Part shown: in pieces, positions 36,680 to 49,408 of the stretch
Numbering within the stretch: the first letter of the stretch is position 1
Layout: the number at the start of each line of letters is the position of its first letter
Assembly: GCF_004362895.1 (NCBI RefSeq)
Contig: NZ_SNXI01000012.1
Span: forward strand, 1-64,000
Direction: 5' to 3'
Length of the DNA: 64,000 nt
Source: Idiomarina aquatica
GTDB taxonomy: Bacteria; Pseudomonadota; Gammaproteobacteria; Enterobacterales; Alteromonadaceae
The notes under the pieces: model-generated
Told to the model about the DNA's origin: nothing
Databases searched by the model: none
Seen by the model: the letters and a program-made list of their open reading frames with translations, nothing else
Translations under genes and position numbers: made by a program

Positions 36680-36967
36680 AGATAGACGGATTCCAGCTCG
36701 ATTAAAAATCAGAAAGTAAACTAGTCAGGTTTTTGCGCGTAGCATTGAGCCACGCAATCAAATGCATGAGACAATTTCGCGAGGCGAAAAGGAGAGGGCG
36801 CCTAGGGTGGCGTAATCAAATTGTTATTAGCAATTTGCTGGCTCATGATTGATGCGTCTTTAGTTGGTAAACCTTTGCTGGCTAAAAGAAAACAGAAAAG
36901 GTGTTAAAATCGAAATTCGCGCGGATAATACAGCGATACGGCTCAAAAGTAAAACTTTGGCTGTTTT

Positions 36968-38536
36968 TTAAGCGCTGCTAAAACGTTGAATGAGTTTATA
37001 GAGTTCATCCGTTGTTGACTGCAACCGTTCGCTGGAAATCGACGTTTCGTTAGCGTTCTCGCTTGCGGTGCGGGAGCTATCGGCAATATCAGTCACCTGC
37101 TGATTAATATGCTCAGCGACATTGCTTTGCTCCTCAACCGCCGATGACATTTGAATCGTCATGTCGTTGATAGAACCAACCGCCTGGCGAATTTCTTCCA
37201 ACGCGCTCTCGGTTTTGCCAACCATTTGCACGCCTTGTTGCGCTGCTTGTTCGCCCTGTTGCGAAACTTGCACGGCATTTTGGGCTTTTTGCATCAAGTT
37301 TGCGATGATTTTATGAATACTATCTGTTGAGTCGCGAGTGCGCGTTGCCAGTGTCCGAACCTCGTCGGCAACCACGCTAAAGCCGCGGCCATGTTCGCCT
37401 GCACGGGCGGCCTCGATGGCAGCATTAAGGGCCAACAAATTCGTCTGTTCAGCAATTGCGGTAATCAGGTCAGCCGCCTTGCCAATCTCATCGGTCGACG
37501 CGGACAGTTCTTCGACCGTTTCGGCAATGGTAGCCACCGACTCGTTGAGTTGGTTGATGGCTTGTAAGGCTTGCGCAGCGACTTCCACGCCGGTGTCGAC
37601 ATTGCGCGCCGCAGTTTCCGATTTTTCGGCATTGTTTTCAACGCTATCGGCGACTTCCTGAATAGAAGTGGACATTTCGTTGATCGCAGAAGCCACGTCC
37701 TGTGTCTTGCTGTTCTGCTCTTCTATCAAGGCGTTACTGGAGTTTGCCTGCTCGCGCGTGGCTCGAACGATAGAGTCGAGGGTTGCGACGGAGTCTTCTA
37801 CCCGGGTAATCGCGGTACGGGAACGGGCCGCTTCACTCAGAATCATCATTTCGAGCTGCGCCTTAGCACCGCCATCTTTGGAATAAGTGTAGGCAACAAC
37901 TTTGTTCGTAAACGCATCAGGACGCAGTTCAATGAGTTCTTTAAACGATGCTTCATGATGCCAGCAGGCACTGACGCAAATAACCAAAGCGGTAATAAGT
38001 AGGGTTAACGCGGCCGGCCAGCCGGCGATAAAAAATGCCGCCAGCATGCCAAGCAGCGCAGGCAGCCAGACCGGCATTAGCTGTTTAGCGTAGTACTGTG
38101 CGAACTGCAGTGCAGAAAACGGCGCATGGCCGTTGCGCAAACGCTGATAGACGCGATCGGCGCGTTGCTTTTGAGCTTCGGTCGGCAACACACGAACAGA
38201 CTCATAACCACAGATGGCATTGCCTTCAAAAATAGGCGTGACATAGGCACTGACCCAATAAAAATCACCATTTTTGCGACGATTTTTAACCAGCCCCATC
38301 CAGGGTTTGCCTTTACTAATGGTCTGCCACATATTTTCATAAACAGCGGGTGGCATGTCGGGGTGACGAACAATATTGTGTGGCTGGCCAATGAGTTCTT
38401 CGCGAGTAAAGCCACTGACTTTTGCAAAGGCCTCGTTAACGTACTGAATATGGCCGCGTTTATCGGTGGATGAAATAAGACGCTGATGATCGGGAAATCG
38501 ATATTCGTTCTGTGTTACCGGTTGATTGTTGCGCAC
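36968..38536 (-). CDS. PAS-domain methyl-accepting chemotaxis protein (Aer-like)
   Basis: A 522-aa energy or redox taxis receptor. The N-terminal PAS domain (about 15-120) has the Aer-type segment [21 protein letters not shown] and a [13 protein letters not shown] strand, probably binding FAD. Two close hydrophobic helices (about 153-190) form a membrane hairpin without a periplasmic domain. The signalling domain carries [16 protein letters not shown] and the hairpin tip [19 protein letters not shown]. It signals to CheA/CheW, which are not in the window. A sigma-28 promoter precedes it. Confidence 0.9.
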   Translation of the reverse strand: MRNNQPVTQNEYRFPDHQRLISSTDKRGHIQYVNEAFAKVSGFTREELIGQPHNIVRHPDMPPAVYENMWQTISKGKPWMGLVKNRRKNGDFYWVSAYVTPIFEGNAICGYESVRVLPTEAQKQRADRVYQRLRNGHAPFSALQFAQYYAKQLMPVWLPALLGMLAAFFIAGWPAALTLLITALVICVSACWHHEASFKELIELRPDAFTNKVVAYTYSKDGGAKAQLEMMILSEAARSRTAITRVEDSVATLDSIVRATREQANSSNALIEEQNSKTQDVASAINEMSTSIQEVADSVENNAEKSETAARNVDTGVEVAAQALQAINQLNESVATIAETVEELSASTDEIGKAADLITAIAEQTNLLALNAAIEAARAGEHGRGFSVVADEVRTLATRTRDSTDSIHKIIANLMQKAQNAVQVSQQGEQAAQQGVQMVGKTESALEEIRQAVGSINDMTIQMSSAVEEQSNVAEHINQQVTDIADSSRTASENANETSISSERLQSTTDELYKLIQRFSSA

Positions 38537-38583
38537 CTAACGGTTCCTTTAACGTTGATCTATATCATATAACTATAGTGGGG

Positions 38584-38610
38584 TAATCGGCAGTCGAACA
38601 GAATATTTTA
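38584..38610 (-). promoter_or_regulatory. Sigma-28 promoter of the PAS chemoreceptor gene
   Basis: On the minus strand TAAA (38607-38610) is followed by exactly 15 bases and GCCGATTA (38584-38591), one mismatch from the consensus. It is 48 bp before the start codon. The rest of the 38537-38849 gap is AT-rich and must also hold the katG promoter, which I could not place. Confidence 0.78.
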
Positions 38611-38819
38611 GATTTATTTATACTATATTATCTTCTAACTTACTGTTTGGTTGGAAGTAATTGATACGGTGCAATCCAAAATGGTGACTAACCCTGCTAA
38701 TACTTTGATTAACCTCACCAGAGCTTTCGATTAAGACAATCTGTTTTTCCAATGAATTCCAATGTCTCATATTTTTGTAGGTCGTCTATAGTATATCGGC
38801 TGCTGTAACGTTGTTGTAA

Positions 38820-41114
<2,295 letters not shown>

Positions 41115-41136
41115 CAGCTAACGACACCAGACCATT

Positions 41137-41165
41137 AAAAAAGCCCCTCACAAAAGGTGAGGGGC
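41137..41165 (-). terminator. Rho-independent terminator between katG and the MgtC-type gene
   Basis: A 9-bp stem GCCCCTCAC/GTGAGGGGC with a 5-nt loop. The T-run is on the minus-strand side (GGGGCTTTTTT), so it best serves the leftward MgtC/DUF4010 gene, about 125 bp past its stop. It also lies just past katG. Confidence 0.78.
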
Positions 41166-41289
41166 GAATAGGTCTAATCCAGGGAGTGGATTGCTTTGAC
41201 GAGGTAAAGAGTACCTCAGCAATGTGACAAAATTACTACGCCACATGTAGTCAGAGAGAAAAACAATCCATTCACTTATTGATTACTTT

Positions 41290-42558
41290 TTAAACCGCTA
41301 ATTGGATCAGTGCAGTTACAATCCCCGGCGATACGCCCAGCGCCATTAACACCGCAATACGGGCATTATTTTTAAAGCCTGCAATACTCGCAAATAACAC
41401 TCCCTTTAGTACCGTGTTACTGGCACAGGCAAGCACGATAGCCAAGGCAGCGACGTTGTGCGATAAATCGGTTTGTGCGGACTTAGCTAACGACAGCGTT
41501 ATGGCATCGACGTCCATCAAGCCGGATACTAGTGCCAAACTGTAAACCCCCGCATCACCAAACCAATCTTTCATGGCTTCAGCCAGCAGCAATATCAGTG
41601 CTAAAAACAGGCCGAATTTTAACGCCGTTGATAACTGTAGCGGGTTGTTAAGTTCTAGCTCTGGTGCGTCGTGATGGCCATTTTTTTGCTGTTCGCGCTT
41701 TAGCCATAGCAACACGAGCAATAGGCCGGTGAGCATAACTACCACCGGTAGCCAAACACTTGCCAGCAAAGCGCGATTGACTACAAACACTTCGATCAAT
41801 ACCCGCGGGAACATGATGGCAGAAGCCAACAGCATAGCGACGGCGTAGAGGGTATTGCCTTGTTGCTTTTGCGCAAAACGCGCCATGGTAACGGTTACCG
41901 CGGTCGATGACGCCAGGCCACCGGCAATGGCAGTGATGAGAGTGCCGCGGTTTTGCCCCAACAGCTGGGTAAACAAATAACCGACAAAGGATAGCCCCGA
42001 AATAAGAACCACCATCCACCATGTCCAGTGAGGGTTTAACGCCTGCCATGGGCCGTATCCCTGATTGGGTAGCAGCGGAAGTATAACGATGGATATTAAT
42101 AGCAAGGTAATGCCGGAGTAAAAGGCCTGTGGTGAAATTTTGCGCAATAGCGCGTGTAAACGTTGTTTATGGCCGAGTAAAGCGACCACCACGGCGGCGA
42201 CACTAAGCGCAGGTAATGGATTGTCAGAGGCTGCCCACACCGCCAGCGCAAAGGTTATCAGCATCGAAAACTCAGTGGTAATGCCGGAGTCATCTGACAT
42301 TCGGGTGTGGCCCAGATAGGATGCCGCGATTAACAAGGTAGTGACGACAAAGCCGGTGATGATCAGTGCATTACCAAACTCTTGCCCCAACACCGCAAAG
42401 ACGCCGCCAACCAGGCCTATAAGGCTAAAGGTGCGTACACCGGCAACGCGGTCACCGTCGTTACTATCGCGGCCGCTCCAGCCGCGCTCAATACCAATCA
42501 TCAGGCCAATAGCCAAAGCAGCGAGCAACGATAATGCCAGCTCCAACTGATAGTGCAT
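41290..42558 (-). CDS. MgtC/SapB and DUF4010 domain membrane protein
   Basis: A 422-aa inner-membrane protein with about twelve helices. The N-terminal MgtC-like half has the ALAIGLMIGIERGW segment, and the C-terminal half resembles DUF4010, with GLASSTAVTVTMARFA near 215. Function is not established for this type, and magnesium or acid-stress roles known for MgtC should not be assumed. It reads towards katG. Confidence 0.82.
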   Translation of the reverse strand: MHYQLELALSLLAALAIGLMIGIERGWSGRDSNDGDRVAGVRTFSLIGLVGGVFAVLGQEFGNALIITGFVVTTLLIAASYLGHTRMSDDSGITTEFSMLITFALAVWAASDNPLPALSVAAVVVALLGHKQRLHALLRKISPQAFYSGITLLLISIVILPLLPNQGYGPWQALNPHWTWWMVVLISGLSFVGYLFTQLLGQNRGTLITAIAGGLASSTAVTVTMARFAQKQQGNTLYAVAMLLASAIMFPRVLIEVFVVNRALLASVWLPVVVMLTGLLLVLLWLKREQQKNGHHDAPELELNNPLQLSTALKFGLFLALILLLAEAMKDWFGDAGVYSLALVSGLMDVDAITLSLAKSAQTDLSHNVAALAIVLACASNTVLKGVLFASIAGFKNNARIAVLMALGVSPGIVTALIQLAV

Positions 42559-42601
42559 GGTTTGTCCTTAACCGCGGTTCGAGTCTATGTATTAGTCGAC
42601 T

Positions 42602-43450
42602 TTAATCGAGGTGCAGTGCGGGAAGCAAATAGTTTTGCCAAAGACTGGATTGGAATTCACGCCGAAATGCATTGAAGTGGCCAATACCTTTTAACGGTGT
42701 CATTGACGGGGTGAGGTCAGTCAATGTCGAAGGGGCATTGGGGTAGTGAGCCAGCAGGTTTTCGATGTTTTCGCGCTTTAAAAGCTCGTCATCGCTTATG
42801 TGAAAAGCCTGAATAGGAGCGGTGAAGTTTCGGTAGCGCTTGGCTTGCTCCGTGGTGAGGTGGTCGAATAAATAATCTTTACTGCGACACCAGCGGCTCC
42901 ATTGGCGCATCGCGTTAGCGGGCATGTCGCCAACCATTCTGAGTTTTTTACCCGGAAAGTAACCCGCAATAGGCGTTGAAATGGGGACGGCAAAGTACCA
43001 CAGCAACCAGGACGTGCGGCGCACCTGTTTGCTGGCATTACGCCAATAGCCGGTGCCACTGGCTACCGTGACGACTTTGTCGATGTGTGCTGCGTTGTCT
43101 GCCAGTGCCAGCAGTTGCCCACCTAAACTGTGTGCCAGATAAAACAAGGGTTGTTCACCCTTGCACTCGGCAGCATAGGCTAACACCGCATCAATATCCT
43201 GTTCTGCCCAGGCAAAGATATCGGTATCAATTTGCTGTATCGGTTTATCCAGTGACTGGCCAATGCCGTAATAATCAAAGGTAATAACGCGATAGCCCTG
43301 TTCGCTCAGCCACTTGGCTAATGGCTGATAAAACCGTTGCTTAACACCCAATGCCGCGGCAATAACCACGGTTGCTATGGGGGTTGACTGGGGCTCAAAG
43401 CGAACACAATGCACATAACGGTCGTTGGCCGTCAATTCAATACTTTGCAT
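42602..43450 (-). CDS. Alpha/beta hydrolase
   Basis: A 282-aa alpha/beta-hydrolase (serine aminopeptidase/lysophospholipase-like). The nucleophile elbow is AHSLGGQLLAL near residue 107. The conserved YYGIGQS strand is near 61, and a late GIGHFNAFRR supplies the likely catalytic His. The substrate is unknown. It follows yciI by 8 bp and so may be read with the genes behind the trp operon. Confidence 0.8.
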   Translation of the reverse strand: MQSIELTANDRYVHCVRFEPQSTPIATVVIAAALGVKQRFYQPLAKWLSEQGYRVITFDYYGIGQSLDKPIQQIDTDIFAWAEQDIDAVLAYAAECKGEQPLFYLAHSLGGQLLALADNAAHIDKVVTVASGTGYWRNASKQVRRTSWLLWYFAVPISTPIAGYFPGKKLRMVGDMPANAMRQWSRWCRSKDYLFDHLTTEQAKRYRNFTAPIQAFHISDDELLKRENIENLLAHYPNAPSTLTDLTPSMTPLKGIGHFNAFRREFQSSLWQNYLLPALHLD

Positions 43451-43458
43451 GGAAGGTG

Positions 43459-43764
43459 TTAGTTCGGTAGAACAGCATTAAATGGCTTAACGGTGGCTTT
43501 TTTATAAACTCCGGCTGCCCAGTAAGGATCCTCGTCAGCCCATTGCTGCGCCTGTTGCAACGATTCAAATTCAGCAATCACGACTGAGCCGGTAAAACCC
43601 AGTAAGCCGGGATCTTTCTCGGCAATGGCAGGGCAGGGGCCGGCCACTAACAAGCGCCCGTCCTGCTGCAACGCATTAAGCCGGGCCAGGTGATCAGGTC
43701 GCGCTTGTTTACGGGCGTCCAGTGAGTTTTCATGATCTTCGGCAAAAATAACGAACCACATCAT
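43459..43764 (-). CDS. yciI: YciI family protein
   Basis: A 101-aa ferredoxin-like alpha-beta barrel protein of the YciI family (E. coli 98 aa). It has the family-typical [10 protein letters not shown] start, a His in [11 protein letters not shown], and [21 protein letters not shown] at the end. A role as a small enzyme is suspected for the family. It overlaps yciB by 4 bp. Confidence 0.92.
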   Translation of the reverse strand: MMWFVIFAEDHENSLDARKQARPDHLARLNALQQDGRLLVAGPCPAIAEKDPGLLGFTGSVVIAEFESLQQAQQWADEDPYWAAGVYKKATVKPFNAVLPN

Positions 43765-44306
43765 GATTGGTCATCCTGCTCTGCATTAATAAACCTGTGC
43801 AAATAAAGCTCGGTACACAAAATAAATAAGAAAGTTGCTATTAAAATACCAAAAACTTTGAAATTAACCCAGGCTTCTTGGCTCCAATAATGAGCGATAT
43901 ATAGGTTTATACAAGCAAGAGTTACACAATATGCAATCCAAGCTAGAGTCAATCGCGCCCAAACAAAGTCCGGTAAGTTCAAGTCTTTGCCGCGAAGCGA
44001 ACGAATTGGGTTGTTCCTTTTAAATAGGAGGCTTCCGAGTAAAAATAGTGCAATAGCACCATAAATAACCGAGACCTTTAATTTAATAAACCAGTCATCG
44101 TGCAAAACAAGCGTTAGGGTACCAAAACCAAGGACGACTAACGGAGCTACCCAATGTCGTGTAGTCATCGGGTGTTTCAGTAGTTTCAGCCCCAGTATTT
44201 GTAGCACCGTACCGGCCATCAAAACGCCGGTGGCGACATAAATATCCGCCAATTTATAGAACACAAAAAATGCAATGATTGGCAAATACTCTAATACCAG
44301 GGCCAT
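43761..44306 (-). CDS. yciB: Inner membrane septation protein YciB (IspZ)
   Basis: A 181-aa membrane protein with five helices, of the intracellular septation protein A family. In E. coli it interacts with cell-elongation and division proteins. It begins with the conserved [19 protein letters not shown]. It starts 19 bp after trpA with a good AGGAG site, so trp read-through may feed it. The DNA here is visibly more AT-rich than the trp genes. Confidence 0.92.
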   Translation of the reverse strand: MALVLEYLPIIAFFVFYKLADIYVATGVLMAGTVLQILGLKLLKHPMTTRHWVAPLVVLGFGTLTLVLHDDWFIKLKVSVIYGAIALFLLGSLLFKRNNPIRSLRGKDLNLPDFVWARLTLAWIAYCVTLACINLYIAHYWSQEAWVNFKVFGILIATFLFILCTELYLHRFINAEQDDQS

Positions 44307-44325
44307 CTAATTCTCCTACGACTAC

Positions 44326-45126
44326 TTAGGTGGCAGACTTCATCTGCGCGACAAATTGCTTAAGTTGTTCGGTTTGTTGCGCTTCATTGTCGAGGTTTTT
44401 CTCGATAATGGCAACCACTGCCGAGCCACTGATAGCACCATGGGCACCTGCGCCCAGCGCCTTTTGCACATGCTCCGGTTGTGAAATACCAAAGCCCAGT
44501 AACACCGGCGGTGCGCCATGTTCTGCAAGTTTATCGATTAGCTCAGAAGCAGGTGCCTGCATTTGCGTTTCGGCACCGGTTACCCCTGCACGACTTAATA
44601 AGTACACATAGCCCGAACAATTCTCGGCAACTTGTTGCAGCAATCGGTCGCTGGCATCGGGCGGGCAGATAAACACCGCATCAATCTGGTGCTGTTTGGC
44701 AATATCGGCAAAACGAGCGGCTTCTTTGGTGGGAACGTCGGCGATCAGTACCGAATCGACGCCAACATCCTGCATTTTGGTATAAAAATTTTCAGCGCCT
44801 TTGGCATAAATTAAGTTGGCATAAACCAACAAACCAATTGGGATATCCGGTGCGTAGGCGCGAACTTCGCGTAAAATCGTTAATATGTCGTCAAATCGGG
44901 TGCCGGCATCTAACGCGCGCAGGTTGGCGCGCTGGATTACCGGCCCGTCGGCGACGGGATCAGAAAACGGCAGTCCCAGCTCCAGCGCATCAGCGCCACC
45001 ATCGATTAACGCTTTAATGATCGCCAAACTTTGTTGCGGATTGGGATCGCCAATGGTGACAAAAGGGACGAATGCGCCTTTGCCGTTTTGTTTAAGTTGG
45101 GCAAACATCGATTCATATCGACTCAT
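44326..45126 (-). CDS. trpA: Tryptophan synthase alpha chain
   Basis: Cleaves indole-3-glycerol phosphate to indole, which is channelled to TrpB. It has 266 aa and a TIM barrel. The catalytic Glu is in [16 protein letters not shown] (about 49) and the Asp in that same loop (about 60). The phosphate-binding segment is [10 protein letters not shown] near 212. It overlaps trpB by 4 bp. Confidence 0.96.
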   Translation of the reverse strand: MSRYESMFAQLKQNGKGAFVPFVTIGDPNPQQSLAIIKALIDGGADALELGLPFSDPVADGPVIQRANLRALDAGTRFDDILTILREVRAYAPDIPIGLLVYANLIYAKGAENFYTKMQDVGVDSVLIADVPTKEAARFADIAKQHQIDAVFICPPDASDRLLQQVAENCSGYVYLLSRAGVTGAETQMQAPASELIDKLAEHGAPPVLLGFGISQPEHVQKALGAGAHGAISGSAVVAIIEKNLDNEAQQTEQLKQFVAQMKSAT

Positions 45127-46322
45127 GACTGCGCCTCCTGTTGCGCAAAAATTTTACGGACATGGTCGATGTCTTTATCACCACGGCCGGATAAATTAAG
45201 TAACAGAATTTCGGGTGCATCTGGCTCAGCCGCACGTTTTAGTGCGTAGGCCAGAGCATGAGCTGACTCCAGTGCCGGGATGATACCCTCATGGCGAGAC
45301 AATAACTGGAATGCCTCCAGCGCTTCGTCATCAGTGACGGATTCATAGCGCGCGCGTCCGATAGCCTTTAAATGCGCATGCTGTGGGCCGACGCCGGGGT
45401 AATCCAGCCCGGCGGAAACGGAGTAAGACTCCTCGATCTGACCCTCGTCAGTCTGCATCAAAAACGAAATGCAGCCATGTAATATACCTGGTTTGCCGGC
45501 GGTCAGGGTAGCGCCGTGGTGAGCAGTTTCTACGCCTTTACCGGCAGGCTCGACGCCAACCAGGGCGACGTCTTCTTCGTCGATAAAGTCGGCAAACATG
45601 CCAATGGCATTTGAGCCACCGCCGACACAGGCGATCACTTCGTCCGGCAAACGTCCGGCTTGCTCAATGATTTGTGCTTTAGCTTCTTCGCCAATCATAC
45701 GGTGAAACTCGCGTACGATAGTCGGAAACGGGTGTGCGCCGGCAGCGGTGCCGAGTAAATAATGGGTATTTGGGTAGCTGGCAGTCCAGTCACGCAATGC
45801 TTCGTTAACGGCATCTTTGAGGGTGCCACTACCGGTATCAACGGGCACCACTTTAGCGCCCATTAATTCCATTCTGAAAACGTTAGGCTGCTGCCGTTCC
45901 GCGTCTTTTTTGCCCATATAAATAATACATTCGAGATCAAGCAACGCACAGGCAAGTGCGGTGGCAGTACCATGTTGACCGGCACCGGTTTCGGCGATAA
46001 TACGGGTTTTACCCATGCGCTTGGCCAACAGTGCCTGACCCAGAACCTGGTTAGTTTTATGGGCACCACCGTGTAGTAAATCTTCGCGTTTCAGATAAAT
46101 TTTTGTGTTGTTTGGCGACGTTAGCGGCAGATTGCGGCATAAGCTCAGTGGTGTCGGCCGGCCGAGGTAATTCTTCAGCAGACCACGAAATTCAGCCTGA
46201 AACTCTTCGTCATCTAACGCATCCACAAAGGCCTGTTCGAGCTGATCTAATGCAGGCAACAGAATTTCGGGTACAAACTGGCCACCGAAATCGCCAAAAT
46301 AGGCGGGAAATGTGCGACTCAT
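45123..46322 (-). CDS. trpB: Tryptophan synthase beta chain
   Basis: PLP enzyme joining indole and serine to tryptophan, 399 aa. The PLP lysine is in [18 protein letters not shown] near residue 90 and the glutamate in AETGAGQHG. The glycine-rich phosphate loop is [12 protein letters not shown] near 235. It overlaps both neighbours by 4 bp. Confidence 0.97.
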   Translation of the reverse strand: MSRTFPAYFGDFGGQFVPEILLPALDQLEQAFVDALDDEEFQAEFRGLLKNYLGRPTPLSLCRNLPLTSPNNTKIYLKREDLLHGGAHKTNQVLGQALLAKRMGKTRIIAETGAGQHGTATALACALLDLECIIYMGKKDAERQQPNVFRMELMGAKVVPVDTGSGTLKDAVNEALRDWTASYPNTHYLLGTAAGAHPFPTIVREFHRMIGEEAKAQIIEQAGRLPDEVIACVGGGSNAIGMFADFIDEEDVALVGVEPAGKGVETAHHGATLTAGKPGILHGCISFLMQTDEGQIEESYSVSAGLDYPGVGPQHAHLKAIGRARYESVTDDEALEAFQLLSRHEGIIPALESAHALAYALKRAAEPDAPEILLLNLSGRGDKDIDHVRKIFAQQEAQS

Positions 46323-47776
46323 ACAGCCTCCTGAGTACGGGTAAAAAGGGTGTCGTTGTGGTGTTCTGAACTAGCAAAACGACCGTAGCGACGAATTTCG
46401 GAAAATAATTGGTGAATCCTGGCGGCGTCTTTTACGCCTGCCTGAACTTCTAATTTTGAACTACTGTCTACCCCGGCTACACCGCAGACGAGGGCGCCGG
46501 CCACATTGTCCGGACTGATGCCGCCGGCCAGTAAGCAGCGCTGGCGCTGGCCCGGGCCGAGTTGTTCAAGTGCCGACCAGTCAAAGGTTTTGCCGGTGCC
46601 GCCGTTGCCGTTATCCAGCACTAACCTGTCAATACGGTCAGCATGAGGTAAATGATTCAAATCCGCGGCGCTGTCGACTCGGATGGCCTGCCATAATTGA
46701 ATGTGCTCTGCACCGGCAAGCTTTAGCTTTTGGCGCAGCTGGCTAATGTAGTCGATGTCTTCGTGGCCATGTAGTTGCACCGCATACAGCTGCAAGTCCA
46801 GCGCTGTTTGCGCCACTTCATTTAAAGGTTGATCTGAGAATACGCCGACATACCGCAAGTCTTGCGTAGCAGCCATCACCTGCCGCGCCTGCGCCGTATC
46901 AACACAGCGTGGCGAGCGTTCAGCGAATATCAGGCCACCATAACGGGCGCCTGCCGCTGCTGCATTTAAGGCATCTTCGGCACGGGTTAGGCCACAGACT
47001 TTGTTGTCGCCAAAAATTAATGAACGGCAGGCGGCGTCAACGTCATTTTGCGCGCTCAGCGCGCTGCCGACCAAAAAGCCATTCACGTGTGGTGCAACGT
47101 GACGAATGTCCTGATGCGACGAAAAGCCGGATTCTGCAATTAACAGTGCATTTGCCGGTGCCAATGGCGCCAGTTCTGCACTGCGTTCCGGATTAATCGT
47201 CAGGTTAGTCAGGTCGCGGTGGTTAATACCGATGATACTGGCTCCCAAACTAGCCGCACGTTGCATTTCCTGTTCGCTGGCAACTTCCGTCAAAATGTCC
47301 ATGTTAAGCGCGTCGGCTATCTTTGCCAGGCGCTGATACCGGGCATCGTCGAGTACCGACAACATCAATAATACGGCATCGGCACCAAAATAACGGGCCC
47401 GATAAACCTGTTCTTCGTCAACGAAAAAGTCTTTACATAACACCGGTTGATGTACCGAAGCGCGCACCGCTGTCAGATAGTCCAGGCTGCCCTGAAAATA
47501 GTCGGGCTCGGTTAACACCGAAATAGCAGCGGCATAGGGCTGGTAGGCACGCGCCAGAGTGACCGGGTTAAAATCGGGCCGAATCAGTCCTTTCGACGGT
47601 GACGCTTTTTTACATTCCAGAATAAAGCCCGCCTCGGGTCGCGACAGCGCGTCATAAAGACTACGGTCGCTCGGCTGCAATTGGTCTTTGTAGCTGGCTA
47701 TCGGATAGCGGGCGGCGAGTTCGGCATTTTGCTGTGCCTTATCAGCCACAATACGCTGTAATACATTCTCAGACAT
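46319..47776 (-). CDS. trpCF: Bifunctional indole-3-glycerol phosphate synthase / phosphoribosylanthranilate isomerase
   Basis: Fused two-barrel enzyme catalysing the isomerase and cyclisation steps of tryptophan synthesis, 485 aa. The N-terminal IGPS (about 1-255) has [12 protein letters not shown] and [14 protein letters not shown]. The C-terminal PRAI (about 258-485) has [24 protein letters not shown] and [12 protein letters not shown] longer reading from 47911 would overrun trpD. The ATG at 47776 matches the family ([13 protein letters not shown]) and overlaps the trpD stop by 8 bp. Confidence 0.95.
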   Translation of the reverse strand: MSENVLQRIVADKAQQNAELAARYPIASYKDQLQPSDRSLYDALSRPEAGFILECKKASPSKGLIRPDFNPVTLARAYQPYAAAISVLTEPDYFQGSLDYLTAVRASVHQPVLCKDFFVDEEQVYRARYFGADAVLLMLSVLDDARYQRLAKIADALNMDILTEVASEQEMQRAASLGASIIGINHRDLTNLTINPERSAELAPLAPANALLIAESGFSSHQDIRHVAPHVNGFLVGSALSAQNDVDAACRSLIFGDNKVCGLTRAEDALNAAAAGARYGGLIFAERSPRCVDTAQARQVMAATQDLRYVGVFSDQPLNEVAQTALDLQLYAVQLHGHEDIDYISQLRQKLKLAGAEHIQLWQAIRVDSAADLNHLPHADRIDRLVLDNGNGGTGKTFDWSALEQLGPGQRQRCLLAGGISPDNVAGALVCGVAGVDSSSKLEVQAGVKDAARIHQLFSEIRRYGRFASSEHHNDTLFTRTQEAV

Positions 47777-48782
47777 GATACGTCTCCTGTGCCTGTTGTA
47801 CCCGCTCAAGGTGTTCGCTTGCCACACCGCTGTGGATGTGCGCCAGGGCCGCTTCGGTGGCAGACTTGAGGCCGCTGTGCTGGCCGGCCAGGTAAAGAAT
47901 GGCGGCAACATTCATGGCAACCGCCTGCGTTTGCGCAGGACTTGCTTTACCCCGCAAAACCTGTTGCAACGCGCGCGCATTACAGTCGGCGTCACCGCCT
48001 TTAAGTTCGCTTAACGGCGCTTCGTTTAAGCCAAAGTCGGCCGGCGTTAGCCTGTACTCAGTTAACTCACCGTTGTCGAGTTCGGCAACCTGGCTGGGGC
48101 CATGCAATGCTAATTCGTCAAGGCCACTGCCGTGCACAACCATGGCGCGTTTAACCCCCAGCCGCTGCAGCGTTTCTGCCATCGGTCTTACCCATTCCGG
48201 ACTGTAAACACCCAGCAACTGTGCATCGGGTCGAGCCGGGTTGACCAATGGTCCTATCAAGTTAAACAGTGTACGTGTTTTCAGCGTCTGACGCACCGGC
48301 ATGGCGTATTTTATACCGGGGTGATAATGCGGTGCGAACAAAAAGCAAAAATGGTTCTCCGCAAGTTGAGTTGCGGCATCACGCGGATCCAAATTGGTGC
48401 GTAGCTTCAGGCTTTCCAGTACATCGGCAGAGCCCGACCGCGATGACACGCTGCGGTTGCCGTGTTTAGCGACACACAGGCCCATGGAGGCAGAAACCAG
48501 TGCAGCGGTGGTGGAAATATTGATGGTATTACTACCGTCGCCGCCGGTACCACAACTATCAACAACGACCTGGTCGGGACGATTAAAGGGCTTACAGACA
48601 TCCAACACAGCTTCGGCGGCGCCTGCCAACTCTGCCGGCGTCTCGCCGCGCATTTTCATCGCTACCAGCGCAGCACTGATTTGGGTATCGTTAAGTTCGC
48701 CCTTAACCAGACGTTGAAAGAAACCTTTGCTGTCTTGCTGCGACAGCGTTTTACCTTCTAAAAGTTGATTTAAACTGTTCAT
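47769..48782 (-). CDS. trpD: Anthranilate phosphoribosyltransferase
   Basis: Transfers phosphoribose from PRPP to anthranilate, 337 aa. The PRPP/anthranilate motif DSCGTGGDGSNTINIST is near residue 80, KHGNRSVSSRSGSADVLE near 107 and MVVHGSGLDELALHGPS near 215. It is separate from trpG, unlike the TrpGD fusion of E. coli. It overlaps trpG by 4 bp. Confidence 0.96.
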   Translation of the reverse strand: MNSLNQLLEGKTLSQQDSKGFFQRLVKGELNDTQISAALVAMKMRGETPAELAGAAEAVLDVCKPFNRPDQVVVDSCGTGGDGSNTINISTTAALVSASMGLCVAKHGNRSVSSRSGSADVLESLKLRTNLDPRDAATQLAENHFCFLFAPHYHPGIKYAMPVRQTLKTRTLFNLIGPLVNPARPDAQLLGVYSPEWVRPMAETLQRLGVKRAMVVHGSGLDELALHGPSQVAELDNGELTEYRLTPADFGLNEAPLSELKGGDADCNARALQQVLRGKASPAQTQAVAMNVAAILYLAGQHSGLKSATEAALAHIHSGVASEHLERVQQAQETYHV

Positions 48783-49408
48783 ACGGCTTGATCCTGTAAC
48801 TGCTGCGCCAGCAAAAATTGCATACTATTGGCCAAAAGCTGTTTGCCCTTGGGTGTTAACAGTGATTCGGGGTGAAATTGAAAACCCAGCGACTGGCCCT
48901 GGTTAAATTCGGCTGCCATGGGAATTTGGTTGACCTGTCCAATAACCGCTATGGTGTCGGGTAAGTCATAACCGCTGAGCGAGTGATAACGTGCAATAAC
49001 ACAACGGTGATTGTCGCTGACGGCATCAAAAATAGGGTGCTCAACGGTGGTCATTTGTGCCGTTTTGCCGTGCACGACTTCGCCACAACGCGCCACTCGT
49101 CCGCCATTAAATTCAATCAACGCCTGAAAACCAAGACAAATACCGAGCATTGGGTAGCGACCGTGACAATGGCTAATAACCTGCATTAGGTTACCGGCCT
49201 TACTCGGGTGACCCGGACCCGGTGACAGGCAAACCACCTGTTTGCCCGGGTAAGCGCTGAGATCATCAATAATGGTTTGTGCAGCAACGGTGTTGCGATA
49301 AACCACTAATTCATAGCCAAGCTGTGCCAGTTCATCGACCAGGTTGTAGGAAAACGAGTCAATGTTGTCGATTAACACAATCCGGGGAGCATAAGTGAGT
49401 TCAGTCAT
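48779..49408 (-). CDS. trpG: Anthranilate synthase glutamine amidotransferase subunit
   Basis: Class I amidotransferase supplying ammonia to TrpE, 209 aa. The oxyanion loop is SPGPGHPSKAGN, the nucleophile Cys is in GICLGFQALIEF (about 93) and the His/Glu pair in FQFHPESLLTPKG near 184. Stand-alone gene. Its start touches the trpE stop. Confidence 0.95.
   Translation of the reverse strand: MTELTYAPRIVLIDNIDSFSYNLVDELAQLGYELVVYRNTVAAQTIIDDLSAYPGKQVVCLSPGPGHPSKAGNLMQVISHCHGRYPMLGICLGFQALIEFNGGRVARCGEVVHGKTAQMTTVEHPIFDAVSDNHRCVIARYHSLSGYDLPDTIAVIGQVNQIPMAAEFNQGQSLGFQFHPESLLTPKGKQLLANSMQFLLAQQLQDQAV

Noticed and set aside
36680-36967. Gene or element in the gap between sulP and the chemoreceptor
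   Set aside because: Short palindromic bits (for example near 36775) were seen, but no coherent gene, terminator with T-run or repeat could be supported.
47777-47911. N-terminal extension of TrpCF
   Set aside because: It lies wholly inside trpD in another frame, and the family start MSENVLQ is at 47776.
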